DNA of 64,000 nt, taken from Branchiostoma floridae. Taxonomy: Eukaryota; Chordata; Leptocardii; Amphioxiformes; Branchiostomatidae. The stretch is taken from the NCBI RefSeq assembly GCF_000003815.2, contig NC_049992.1, forward strand, positions 9,859,407-9,923,406, given 5' to 3'. This document shows, in pieces, positions 12,501 through 24,100 of the stretch. Position numbers and translations under genes: made by a program. A model generated the notes under the pieces. It had not been told where the DNA came from. It saw nothing but the letters and a program-made list of their open reading frames with translations, and did not search any database. Positions within the stretch are counted from its first letter, which is position 1. Every line of letters begins with the position of its first letter.

Positions 12501-15500
12501 CCATTATGAAATATAATTCTACAGTCTGATAAAGAAATAGTTACTGTACAATATACTTGTGATATCCCACTTGCTTGTTTTAGGCAAATTCGTAATCCTG
12601 AGAATTTTGGGGAAACCTGGCACACTCACTCGCTCAGTTCAAACTGGTGCTCCTTCAGGCTTTTGACGAGCGATTCCTCGTACGTTTCCACATCCTCCCA
12701 CGGCACACGCAGGTAGAGAGCCACCTGTTTCAGCAGACACCTGGTGCGGGCGTCGTAGTCACCTGTCGGCACAAAACAGTTATAGTTTACAGGTGTAAAG
12801 TGAACAAAATAGTACACACAAATGTCAACGCAATTCATTACAAGTTGTTAATTTCGTTTCAACTGTCTATGCAGTCCAATCACACACTTTTACTTTTAGT
12901 TCAATTTTGAACTAAAATATTTTTCTCTAATTTTGTCGTTTTACATTTAGAGAGTGCTGTAGCCAAAAGGAAACATCACACTTTTTGCCAACTATTTTAA
13001 GATTTCTTTTGATCATCTCAGAAAGCCCAAAAGCATGCTCACCTCACGGTAATGATCAGACCTACTTTTTTCATTAATGCTTGGAAATTTTGTCCTTAAA
13101 GATGACAAAATGGCCATCACTCTTATTGCTCATTAACAACAAGATTCTGATGAATGACGTTTAGTAGATGTAGGATTATAGGATCTGATTCCTCTAATTA
13201 CATGTATACAGGGCTAGAAATTCATTTTTGGGATTAGGTGCACTGGTGCACCCAGCTTAAAAAATTGGGTGCACCAAAAAAATTTTGGGTGCACCACTTA
13301 AATTTAAGTAGAATGTCAAAAAAAACCTAATAACAAAACTTAGTTACAAGCCGTCAAATTCTTAAACAAGTAAAATGACAGACATTTTTATTATCTTTCT
13401 AACACTTAGATGTCAAAAATATGATGTATAGTACATGTAGTATACTTGATATCTTTCCATACATAAACCTAAGAAAAAACCACTGAAAAAAATTGGGCGC
13501 ACAGCTTCAATTTGGGTGCACCTGGGTGCACATGCACCCAGTATTTCGAGCCATGTGTATACCTTTATCAATTCAGTTCAAATACATGTTGGAGGGAAAA
13601 GTGGGAAGGGATGAAGTAGGAAAAATTCCATACCTTGTCTGCCTAAGTTGGTAATGGATTGGATTTGGAGAAGTCAGAGGAAAAAGATTTCAGATGGAAA
13701 AACATGTTGCCAATAGTGAATGCAACAGAAATGGGCATCGAATATCAAAACTCTGATTCAGCTTTTGGGCAAAGACCCCCCCAAAAAAAGTCTAGCACAT
13801 CTCTGAAATCATCTCCTATTGAATATCTACTGACATGTTTTTTTATATTCACTGTCTATTTCAGATTTAGTAATTTTGAGAATTTTTGATAGAATATTGA
13901 CAAATGCAAGATATAGTAAGACAATAGATGGAAAGTTCAAAGTTTTTGTTAAAAAGATCAAAATATAATAAACGACTTTCAAAGTCACTAAATACATATT
14001 ACAGTGTATACGTCAAGTACATTGTACTCCTATTTACTACTACTACTACTTCTACTACTGCCAATCAGTCTATACAGACTTTGACACATAAACAAATTTC
14101 CACAAAGTAAAAATAAGAGCCTCAAAAATGTGCTTTACAAAAGATGAGATAGCATGCTATGTGACTGTCTATTCTGTAACTGACACATTGTGACACAAAC
14201 TGTGTGTTGAAATTATGAAAAAGGATGCCATACCTTCTCTTAAGCCAAATGTTAGTAGGTCCTGTGAAAATGTAAAAAGAAACACAAAGAAAGGAATGAC
14301 ATGCTGAAAAATGGGAACTCGAGTCTGTGTCATCAGCATGAAATTGTTAAACGGATTTCAAAGGCACAACATTGTCATTCTGCAGAAAAGGAAAATGCTA
14401 AAGATGTGATCATCAAATAAGCTGAAATGAAAATGAACAATATTTTACATATGATAATAGTTGAAACTGCCAATAACTCTCAAACCTGTAGCTACTGTTA
14501 TACACTTTGCATGTCAAGCTTGATTATTTGACATGATGACCACTATACAAGGATGCTGATTTGTTCTCTTACAGTCTTGGTACTAAAAAATCTGGAGCCA
14601 AAACTGTTTCTAATTATCTAAGGGACTATTTGACCATTCAGCTGGTCACCTTAAATTCTAAACTGAAAATTAGAAAACAATTAAAGAATATCTTAAATAT
14701 GGTACAACATACTTTTGAATTCATCTACATTTGCAGTATGAGGGAGGCTTTTGCAAGTACATTGCATATTGAAAACACTTTTAGCGTAACAAAACTGCAG
14801 TCAAGAGGTCACCTCTGCAATAAAACAATAGCAAAATTTTCCAGATTTACAGTACTATTGGCTCCACTCCTGATGAAGTGATGCTAAAAAAGAAAAAACT
14901 ATAGCTACCTGCACCAAGGGAAAGGCACTTGTTTCCAGGAAAGGTTCTTTCACTAAGGTGTCTACCAGGGAGGGGAGACATTCGCTGCCCATGCCATGCT
15001 GGAATGCCTCCATGGAGGCTTCGACCGACTCGGGAAGTTCCAGGTATTCCCGGAGGGAAAGTAGAAAGTTCTTCTTCCACTGCCTATTGGAAATAAATGG
15101 AGAAAGATATATTATATGTGTCAGGGTAGCCTGGGCACCATCCTCTATAGTAAACCTTGCTAACCACAGATCCATATCAACTTTTAAATGGTTGCACAAA
15201 ATGTTCCATGGAAAAGTAACATTCAGATAATGATTTAACATGAATATACATGATGTATTATCAACCAATAAACAAAGGCTAAAAGGTTTAAGAAGATCTC
15301 TATTATACATGCAAGGTCACTTTAGTCTGGACCTAATGCAAATACGATACATTATCTAAATTATGTCATACTAAACTGGCACTGTGCTAAAACGTAAGTA
15401 AGCAAGCAATTATGATGCATCATACTCTCTTAAAAAAATTACTTGCTTATGATATGATGAAACATTGTTAATAATTTTCTTACCTGTCATACTGAGTTTC

Positions 15501-16717
15501 AAACAACTGGGCCATGGAAATGGCACATAGAGAGATATACGAAAAGTGTGCCGCATCCGATATCTTCTTTACAATAGGCTCAACGTCCAGGTGGGATGGT
15601 CTTTCCCGGACTTGTCTGCCATCTTCTGTAGTTTTGTCATTGGAGCCATCTTCTTTTGTCCTAGACAACTGTTGGTTATTTTCTGCGTCAATGTCTGAGT
15701 CGTCAGTTCCAGAAATATCTGTTGTAGATGTTTTTGCCTGTACATGTTGTTGTGGTAAAATGCTTTCAATCTTTTTGGTGTCTTCAGCTTCGCTTGGTAC
15801 TGCACTTCCCCCGCTTTCTTCTAATGTTGAAAACAGACTTGACGTTGAAGCAGGAATAATGTCTTGTTGTTTGTCATTGTTTGTTTCTGTGGTCATTTTA
15901 CTGTTTACACTTCTGTTTGTGTCGTCTGGTGATGGTATAACAAGATCCTCCTCTGTTCCTGCATGAGAAAAAAATTTGCAAACATGCCTTATTAATAGAG
16001 GATGACTGAGTTATAGAAAAAACTTAACACATTATTTCTATAAATAAAGGAAATCTCTCAACCAACAAGATTTTGATCTGTCCTGTGGTCATGGACAAAT
16101 GACCCAAAGCCGAGGCCATCAGCATTACAGCCCCTTCGACAGAGACAGCTGATTTCACAGACTGACATCAAATATGATGAAAATGACAATTGCACTAGTG
16201 CCAATAGATGATAATGTTTCCCTTATCAATTTAGATCTTTTTGCAATTTTTGATTGCTTATCAAATGATAACAAATTTCTTATCACACATATTTATAGTC
16301 CATTTTGCAAATTCATGGCATACAATATTTTACCATATGGAAGTAATGATACAAAAATCCACCAGTTATGAAAGTGTTTGCTGCAAAATGGCAAACTTTC
16401 TTAGAAGAATCTGACTGTATGACAGTCTTACTATGTTGTCAAGTTAATAATCTTCGCCCCATTTGGCCAACTTTCGTCTTTCTCGACAACCAAAATGGGT
16501 CAGCTAGTGAAGAGTAGAAACTTTAAGTTTAACACATCAAAGTTACTAGTTCAAGCACAATTCCAGGACAAATTCCACTGTAACTTTTACAGTCGTTAGT
16601 TAAGGTCATCAGAATGATATTTTTCTCACCATTGTTTATTTTTCTCTCCTCGGTATCTTCAGAAGATGAAGATTCTTCCTTCTTCTTACCTGGCAGCTGA
16701 TCACCTGGGTCGGCCAT
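6540..16717 (-). CDS. TMCO4: TMCO4 (transmembrane and coiled-coil domain protein 4, DUF726)
   Basis: Fourteen exons: 16717-16630, 15958-15484, 15083-14909, 14261-14234, 12762-12630, 12275-12178, 11760-11617, 11048-10929, 10459-10295, 9726-9590, 8887-8803, 8380-8263, 7614-7497 and 7109-6540. All phases join into 817 codons plus a stop. Landmarks in order are an acidic Ser-rich N terminus, helical segments, a Lys/Glu-rich stretch (EERKEKEKQKKSKQRKR), Gly/Ala-rich hydrophobic membrane segments (GLAAPLVAAGAGAIIGG, LFGAAGAGLTG), ALTWPVSLMSAAYVIDNPW, and the alpha/beta-hydrolase nucleophile elbow GFSLGAR. After it come LGAPINGKPENW, NGYCRGDWLL and GHMDYMNQMDTILKAVG. The order and wording match vertebrate TMCO4. 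The enzyme activity is not established. The N terminus and the Glu/Ser-rich C-terminal tail (after about 6990) are longer and diverged from the vertebrate protein. Exon 4 is only 28 bases. Exon 1 has two usable donors. Confidence 0.92.
8950..9364. mobile_element. hAT MITE with TAGGGGTGGGTACCGGTAC ends (TMCO4 intron 10)
   Basis: The left terminus is TAGCAGTGGGTACCAGTAC. The right terminus in reverse complement is TAGGGGTGGGTACCGGTACC. Flanks GACCAGAT (8942-8949) and GACCAGAG (9365-9372) form an 8-base duplication with one mismatch. The interior is rich in GGTCCGG/GGACCGG words. A second, longer copy lies at 41271-42124. It has no coding capacity. Confidence 0.8.
10638..10826 (+). repeat. (GTGA)n microsatellite in TMCO4 intron 8
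   Basis: This is an almost pure GAGT/GTGA tetranucleotide tract with interspersed GTGT steps in its first part. It lies between TMCO4 exons 8 and 9. The long open frames over it (THSL repeats on the minus strand) are repeat artefacts. Confidence 0.95.
11511..11573. repeat. near-perfect hairpin in TMCO4 intron 7
   Basis: The left arm runs from AAAAGCAGTTACTTAAGCAA to CTGGAT. The right arm is its reverse complement with one mismatch, giving 26-base arms around an 11-base loop. The word CAAGCAACTGGAT also occurs at about 58188 and, diverged, near 46940. This suggests a small dispersed foldback repeat. A short-RNA precursor is possible but unsupported. Confidence 0.75.
13209..13555. mobile_element. 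short DNA transposon with CAGGGCTAGAAAT terminus (TMCO4 intron 4)
   Basis: The left end is CAGGGCTAGAAATTC. The right end in reverse complement is CATGGCTCGAAATAC. TGTATA flanks both sides (13203-13208 and 13556-13561). Inside, GGGTGCACC words are repeated in inverted array near both ends. A relative with CAGGGCTCGAAATAC ends lies at 34280-34579. It is non-coding, and the superfamily is not assigned. Confidence 0.6.
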
Positions 16718-18141
16718 TGGGATGGGCTAATCTACAACTTTTGATTCAAGGGGCTCATACCTTAGATGAGTTATTTATTTGTTCAGTATACACATGAAAT
16801 AGCCTAAAATGATATCTCAATTTTATTTCTAAACTAATTATCAATTATATATTCTATGTATGAGTATCTTTCATCATACAAAATGATATTTAGAAAATCA
16901 GTTTTCACAAACTTACCTGTTCAATAATTAGAATCGTCTTTTAGACTTCCGGTACGTTGACCTTTAACCCGGCTTATTTCCCCGGAAACAGATGTTCTGT
17001 TGTAGATTTGCTGTCTAGTAACCTGAAAATATCTCATTTTCGTCGATTTTAGACTCCTTTCCTCGTTTTTTAGGGATTCAAAATATTTCTATGTACACCT
17101 GGAAGGACCGACAGAGAAGGAAACATTTGACGTGGTGAGTTTGCATCGAAAAGTACGTTGCGAAATTCCGCATCTTTCGAGAGACAAGGTTTGGCACTAG
17201 GCTGAATGGGTATATGGTGTTTGATTACAGATTGTGATGCAACTACGCTGCGAAAGTTACTAATATTTTTGCGTGGATACTTGCTTAAGAATAGACCTGT
17301 GTCAGTTGACAGTAGGAGCCACCGAAAAGTAAGTGATATTTCAATGTTTTATCATAATGTTGTAATATCATGGTAAACCAAATTGGTTTTCGTGGCGGGT
17401 GGTGCCCTTCTAGTTGTGGTAGCTATAGCTACTGTATCACTCAAATTATGACAATTTGTGACTACAATAATGTTCTAACAATCGTGTTGATTTTGTAGTG
17501 CCTGGTGACTTTGATTCTTTTCATACTATAGGGATGGAAAAATCATTATATTTTAGCATAATGCCCCCTTACATTTTGAAATAGGATCATCCTTGTTATA
17601 ATTAAGGTGTGATTCCATATCTTTTAGGTGTGCCATTTCATTACAAACAAATTAAGGTGTGTCACAGTGACCTTCGGTGTCCAGACAGAGATAATAAAAG
17701 CTACTTCATTTCTCTACAGAAAATTACTCCTGGCTAAGATGCACAAAAAGAAATGAAGGCATGTGCACGGTCAATACATATTTTATGAGAAAGTTACATC
17801 ACACACCTCAGGAGTTTGTCAGGGACACATTAGGAGTGAAAAAGAGGTTTTGCATTGTACAGATCATGAGTACTCGAGTGTGTAATGAAAGATGCATACA
17901 ACTTTTGTTTGTGGTCTCATTATATATGATTCCCCATTTACTTATTTATTTCTCAGTATAAGTGGTGACAGCAAAATGAAACTACCACAAAATAGACATT
18001 TCAGGATTTCATTGTTTCTCAACCACAGTGCATTTTTCACGAGTTGATGAATGACAAATGTCTTACAGTTGTGAAAATTTCTTGTTGCGAAGCATTTCTT
18101 ACATTTTTCTCACAGGTGGCGCTGTCTTAGATTTTCCAGTC
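16718..18141. promoter_or_regulatory. TMCO4/OTUD3 divergent promoter region
   Basis: The two genes are transcribed away from each other from this 1.4 kb stretch. No TATA box stands out. A strong donor CGTG/GTGAGT at 17134/17135 and a strong acceptor TTTTTCTCACAG ending at 18115 suggest that OTUD3 begins with a non-coding exon ending at 17134. That exon would splice 26 bases upstream of its ATG. TMCO4 may also have an upstream leader exon, but none was fixed. Shared promoter use is inferred from layout only. Confidence 0.5.
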
Positions 18142-21100
18142 ATGTCACGGAGGAACAATAAGCCAACCAAGGGCCATCCCTCCAAGCACGAGCAGGAACG
18201 GAAGAGAGACGAGCGAGCGACGAAGGCAGCGTATCGGCGGGAGAGGAAGGCGAAGTCGTACCTTGAAGACGATGAGAATTTCGCGGGGTTTGCCAATCAG
18301 CTGGCTGTGATGGGACTAAAGATACGGGACATCCCTGGAGATGGGTGTGTTCTGTGTTAGCTGTTTTATCTACTGTGGTAGAGTTTTGTAGTATATGACA
18401 TCACCTGCAAGTGGCTGCAAGGTGGTGTTGTGTTGTTGACTTAGAATCTGGGGGTTTTGGGTTCAAATTCATTTGGTTGTTGAGAGGGGTGTGAAAGACC
18501 CATGCAAAAATGTGGTTGCTGGTTGGGGAAGACAGTTGGTTGCTTGGGAAAGGGTCTTAACTATGTAAAAATGGACGGGACTGTTTCAATGTCCTCTGAC
18601 AACAGGTGGTGCCTGCGCCAGGTGGTTGCTCGGCCAAGTTTGACTGTAGTAGCAGGCTCCAATATTGTGTCCTTGGGAAAGGCTCTTAACACCAATTTCA
18701 ACATTAATGCTCTGAATACCTTAAGTGTCATAAAGTAGAGGTCCTCTGTTTAGTTTGAGGAGAGCCACACCTTGAGATGCAAGCCCTGTGGGCAGCCAAA
18801 AGAGTAGGGATCCATCCTGGTGTCAACTTTACAGTCCATTCTCACACAGCTTGTACTGGCCTGGTGTAATGTACCCAAAGGCAGTTTACTTGGCTGGTTA
18901 TGTGAAACACGGGACAGTTAATTATCCTTGCTAATTTTGTAGTCCCTTGAACTAAATCTAATACTATGATTATAACTTGAAATTTTAAAGTAAAAAACAA
19001 AACAAAACAAAAAAAGCTTTGCCATCAAGTATGTTAATCTTTTTCTTAGAAATGTATATACTAGACTAGTACTTGTACCAATTGTTCATTGTTTATCAGC
19101 TATAGATAATGGTTCAAACCTGTGTTGTAGGAACTGTCTGTTCCGAGCGTTTAACGATTGTAGTAACCTGTGTTGTACTTGTAGGAACTGTTTGTTCCGA
19201 GCGTTTAACGATCGTTAATAACCTGTGTTGTAGGAACTGTTTGTTCCGAGCATTAAACGATCAGCTGGAGGGTCACAGTAACAACCACCTGCAGCACAGG
19301 AGAGAAGTGGTGGAGTACATCATACAGCACAGGCAGGACTTTGAACCTTTTGTAGAGGATGACGTCCCATTCGACAGACATGGTGAGTTGCCTATGGATA
19401 GGCCTAATCTCGGTGCTTGGTGTTCAACAAATAATAGGTAAATGCTGTAACCTTGATTACCATATTGTGTTTTTTAGTGTTGAAATTGCACATAAGTTTT
19501 ACAGAGCAATGGGAATTTACATCATTCACCCGGACGGGAGACCTGGCGCATCCCCGTCTTGTAATTAGCCAGCAAAAGGGTATGTTACCCCGTAAGGGGC
19601 GGTATAACCCCGTCGTGTGTAAACATGTGCAAACATGTGTGATCACGTCGACCGTTGTTGATGATGAGGACGAGGAGGAATTGGATGATTATGGATAATA
19701 TGACAGATTATATTGGGCACATGCATAAGAACCTTTTTCAAGACAAGGATGTGAATGGAATTGAAAACTTTTGGAAGGCACAGACATCTACATGTAATAG
19801 AGCTGCCAGATGCCGTTCCAATGACTATAGTACACACAATGGTACTGTAAGATATTGAAATTTATACTGAGGTGTTGTAAATGTGTGTAATCGCCAACTT
19901 ACAGTTTGAATTTGCCGCCTTTAGCTTTTAGATTAGCATAAGTTACTCCCCGCCACTTCACCAAGGGAGACTCCAGCAGGGCCAGCCCGGGGGCGGCTGG
20001 AATTTGATTGCAAAGCGTCCCCACGCCGGACCCCTGGGGTGGCTGTTAAAGCAAAGCGTCCCCACGCCAGACACCTGGGGTGGTGGTGTGTCCCAGATAT
20101 GGTACCAGCTAATTTGAATGCATAGCGTCCCCACGCCAGACCCCTGGGGTGGATGTGGAGAGGAGAGATATAAATAGGGGTAGAGCCAGAGGACTGCAAC
20201 AGAAGGACAATTGGGCCTGGGGTGAAGACTTCAGGAAGAACAGAAGGAAATTTGGGCCTGGAGTTCAACCCCAGGAAATTTAGGCTTGGAGACGAACAAA
20301 CTCCAAGAAGGAAGAAGAAGAAGGATCAAAGGCCTGGAAAAGGAATTTCCAGGAGTCTTAGGACACTTAGGCCTGGAAAAGGAATTTCCAGGAGTCTTAG
20401 GACACTTAGGCCTGGAAGACAGCTCCAGGAAAACAGGCTTGGAAGAAACCCCAAGATTCAATTCAAGGCCCGAGCTGGAGGACGGTTTCGGGAGAATTAG
20501 GCTTGGAGGGAATTCCAAGATACGAGTACCAAGGGATAACGGACTCAGATTGGGTATTGGACCATACCAGTTTTTACGACCAAGACTCATCTTTGATCAT
20601 CGTTGGATTCACCACGGGCTTACGCATCGTATTCGGACACAAAAGATCAGTTAGGGACATCAGGACTTTCAGACAAATGACGGTTTGTAATACTAACCCT
20701 ACGTAGAATAAATACTCAATATATGCGAGTCAAGATTGGTGTCTCCGCCCTCGTCTCTATCAACTCAGGATTCAAAGGTGAGTCGGTAAAGCTACTCAAT
20801 ACCCAAGCTGAGGCAGTAATTGAAAGATCCAGAGTTGCTGCGCTTACAGTAAAAACTGGCGGTCATAAGAGACCAAAGGACTCCGACGAGTACATATTTG
20901 TCTGTCAAGGCTTTGGAAGGCCTGCATGAGCAGAGGCGTCTTGTGTAGGTTGACATTTAGGAATGTGTTTGATGATTGATGACCTGACCCAGATAAAGTA
21001 GCAACACACCCCACCTCGCAGCAGGTCACCTTACCGTAAAACAGATAATTATTGCAAGAAGTTACCATTGTCTGTCTATGCGTCTGGAAGGGGAAGAATT

Positions 21101-24100
21101 TAACCGACTGTCAAGTACAAGGTCATTGAGCAATCGTGTATTGTATTACGTCACATGTGAATACCTCTGTACAACAACAAATGCCACCAGATAGAACAAT
21201 TAGCAGTTTTAGGGTATCAGAGTGATAGCATGGCTGTGTGATCAGAACAGACCTCTGAAGGCCAGGCAAAACTTGGACAGTAAACAGAATGGAGGAGAAG
21301 AACTCCGCTACAGTAGGTGTAGAGGGAGAAGAGAAAAATGAGGATCTACAAAAACGAGTGCCTAATAAGGCAGAATGGCTATTGAAAGAGGAAAGCAGAA
21401 GAAAGAAAGTTTACAGATCATCAGTTTTGGGAAAACTAACAACAAGGACAAATGCATTAAAAACACGAATGGAAGAGAGAAATCAACAAGGTGTACAGGT
21501 GCTGCTGGAAGAATGGCAGCAGATTTACTGTGACCTTGAAGAAGCAAATGGTGATTATCATGCAACCCTTGATAGTGAACAACTCAAGGAAGACGTATCT
21601 AACTGGGCCAGGCCACACTTTGATGAATTAGATCAGTTTAAAGACAGGGTTCTGGTGTGGATCAGCATGAATTCTGAAAAGGAAGAACCAGTTGTCAGAC
21701 CATCAGATAGCATATCGCAAACGGGCTCCCGCATTTCAAGTACCGCTTCAAGCGCGAAACTAAGTGCCAAGCTACGAAGAGCAGAGCTTGCGGCCAAGGC
21801 AGCAGCACTAGAGGAAAGGGCAAAACTTCAGGAACGAGAACTCCAAATCAAGGAACAAGAATTCCAAATCAAGAAAGAGGAGATGGAAGTAGCTAGGCAG
21901 AGGGAAATGCTGGAAGTAAAGATGGAAATGGCTCAAGAGGAGGCTAAGTTACAGGTACTAGATGAGTTTGAGCGAACAGAAGCGGTTGTGCCGGAAAATG
22001 TTAAGCCAGAAACCGTAGAGCCTAGACGAACACCTATCGATGCCCGGAACCTGAACCCGGAGGCAAGGGACTTCCACCCAACGCTTCATTACAGGAATGA
22101 GCGAAAAGGTCCAACCCCTGAGGAGTTTCTGCAAGGGTTAGTGAGTACACAGACAGAGGTCACCAAGCTGATGGTAGATCACAACAAACAAGCCAGCCTG
22201 CCAACAAGAGCTATTAGTGTTTTCGATGGTGACCCACTAAAGTACACAACATTCGTTAGGGCATTCAAACATGCGATAGAAGACAAGACATCAGATGCAG
22301 AAGACCGTTTGTCATATCTACAACAGTATACCAGAGGGGAGCCCAAGAAGATTGTGGACAGCTGTTTCCTAATGGAACCAGAAGAAGGATTCAGAACTGC
22401 AAAAGAATCCCTGCAAGAAAGATATGGGACACCCCACAAGATATCTCGGGCGTACTCCGTGCAAGCCTCTAAGTGGCCTGAGATCAAAGCTGAAGACAAA
22501 ACGGCACTGAAGGATTTCGTTTTGTTCTTAATGGAATGCAAAAACGCCATGAGTGGAGACAGGTACCTGAGAGAGTTGGATAATTATTACAACATCAAGT
22601 TGCTTGTGGACAAGCTACCGTTCAAGCTCAAGGAACGCTGGAGGAGACGGTCCCATGAGATAATCAAAGAGCGTCCAGTTTCATTCTCAGACTTTGTAAG
22701 CTTCGTAAAGAAGGAAGAAGACGTTGTCTCTAACGAGGTCTTTGGCGATCTCGGCAACAGAGAGGGGAGCCGGGGTTCGGGCTTCAAACGGGGACAGGGA
22801 CCAAGGCGAGGTTCAAGCTTGGCGGTGGCTGTGGCGACAGGCGGCGCGGAGGCTGGGTCTGCGGGTGGCTGTCTGTACTGTGCTCAGGCCAATCATGGCC
22901 TGAGCCACTGTGGAGTTCTCGGTGCCAGGCCAGTGGCTGAGCGTCTGCAATACATCAGGGATCGGGGCCTGTGCTTTGGTTGCCTGGGGAAGGCCCACAT
23001 GGCCAAGGAATGCAAACAAAGGGCTACTTGTGGGAAGTGCCAGAGGTCTCATCCTACAGTACTACACCGCGAAGTAGGAACGCTACCCAAGAAGACGGCT
23101 GCAGTAGGACGAGTACTACGCAACGGACGCAGCTGGGAAGGAGTGCCACCTATAATTCCTGTGAAGGTCCGCAGCAAGACCACAAACATCACGGTCGAAA
23201 CATATGCTTTCTTGGACTCGGGAAGCGATGTGGTATTCTGTACCGAGGCCTTAAAGGATCAGCTGAAGACAAGTGGCAGGAAAACGAAGTTGACGCTGAA
23301 TACAATTAATGACACCAAAGCAGTGCACAGCGAAGTCCTGCATGACCTAGAGGTCATGGACTTGAAAGGGGAAAACACAATTCCCATAGCTACAGCATAC
23401 ACGCAAGGGAAGATACCTGCCTCCAAAGAAAATATCGTATCGACGAAGGACCTTAAGGCTTGGCCACATCTCAAAGAAGTAGATGTGCCCAAGATAAATG
23501 CTGACATAGGCTTGTTGATCGGTAACAACGTGCCGAAGGCGGTTGAGCCCTGGCAAGTTATCAACAGTCAGGGTGATGGTCCTTATGCAGTGAGATCATT
23601 ACTGGGATGGTCGGTAAACGGTCCCCTCAAGGGGGCCAGCGATGACAAGGCTACTGTCAACAGAATAAGTCTGGATCAACAGCTGACAGAGTATTTCAAC
23701 GGCGATTTCAACGAGACAAAGGAGGACAAGAAAGAAATGTCAGTGGAAGATCAAAGGTTTATGAAAATCGTATCAGAAGGCACAAGGAAGGAAGATGGCC
23801 ATTATCAGATTCCATTACCCTTCAAAAGGGGACCACCTGAGCTGCCAAACAACAAGCAAGTAGCCCTTCAAAGAGCAAATCATCTCAAAAAACGGATGAC
23901 AAAGAATGAAAGGTACCAAGAAGAATACACACAGTTCATGCAAAAAATAATAGAAAAGGGCTACGCAGAACGGGTACCAACAGAGGAACTGAAGACCGAG
24001 CCTGGACAGGTATGGTATGTTCCCCACCACGGGGTGTACCATCCGCAGAAAGGAAAGATACGAGTCGTCTTTGACTGCGCCGCCTCATACGCCGGCACCT

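Larger units (their letters stand above)
19886..20848 (+). repeat. 5' LTR of the BEL/Pao element
   Basis: It begins TGTAATCGCC and ends GCTTACA. U3 holds three copies of AGCGTCCCCACGCC followed by CCTGGGGTGG (about 20013-20042, 20052-20083, 20123-20152). A TATA box (TATAAATA, 20169-20176) predicts transcription from about 20195-20205. An array of small hairpins follows immediately. A poly(A) signal AATAAA lies at 20707-20712, so R spans roughly 20200-20730 and U5 the remainder. Confidence 0.95.

Noticed and set aside
18058..18141. Upstream in-frame ATG for OTUD3
   Set aside because: It lies upstream of a strong splice acceptor at 18115, and the residues do not match the OTUD3 N terminus, whereas MSRRNN at 18142 does.
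19933..20268. 111-codon minus-strand frame in the LTR U3
   Set aside because: It is a translation of the triplicated U3 unit; no start context or homology.
20231..20590. 119-codon minus-strand frame in the LTR, with the matching frame at 27580-27939
   Set aside because: It coincides with the hairpin array and is antisense to the element; duplication in both LTRs only reflects LTR identity.
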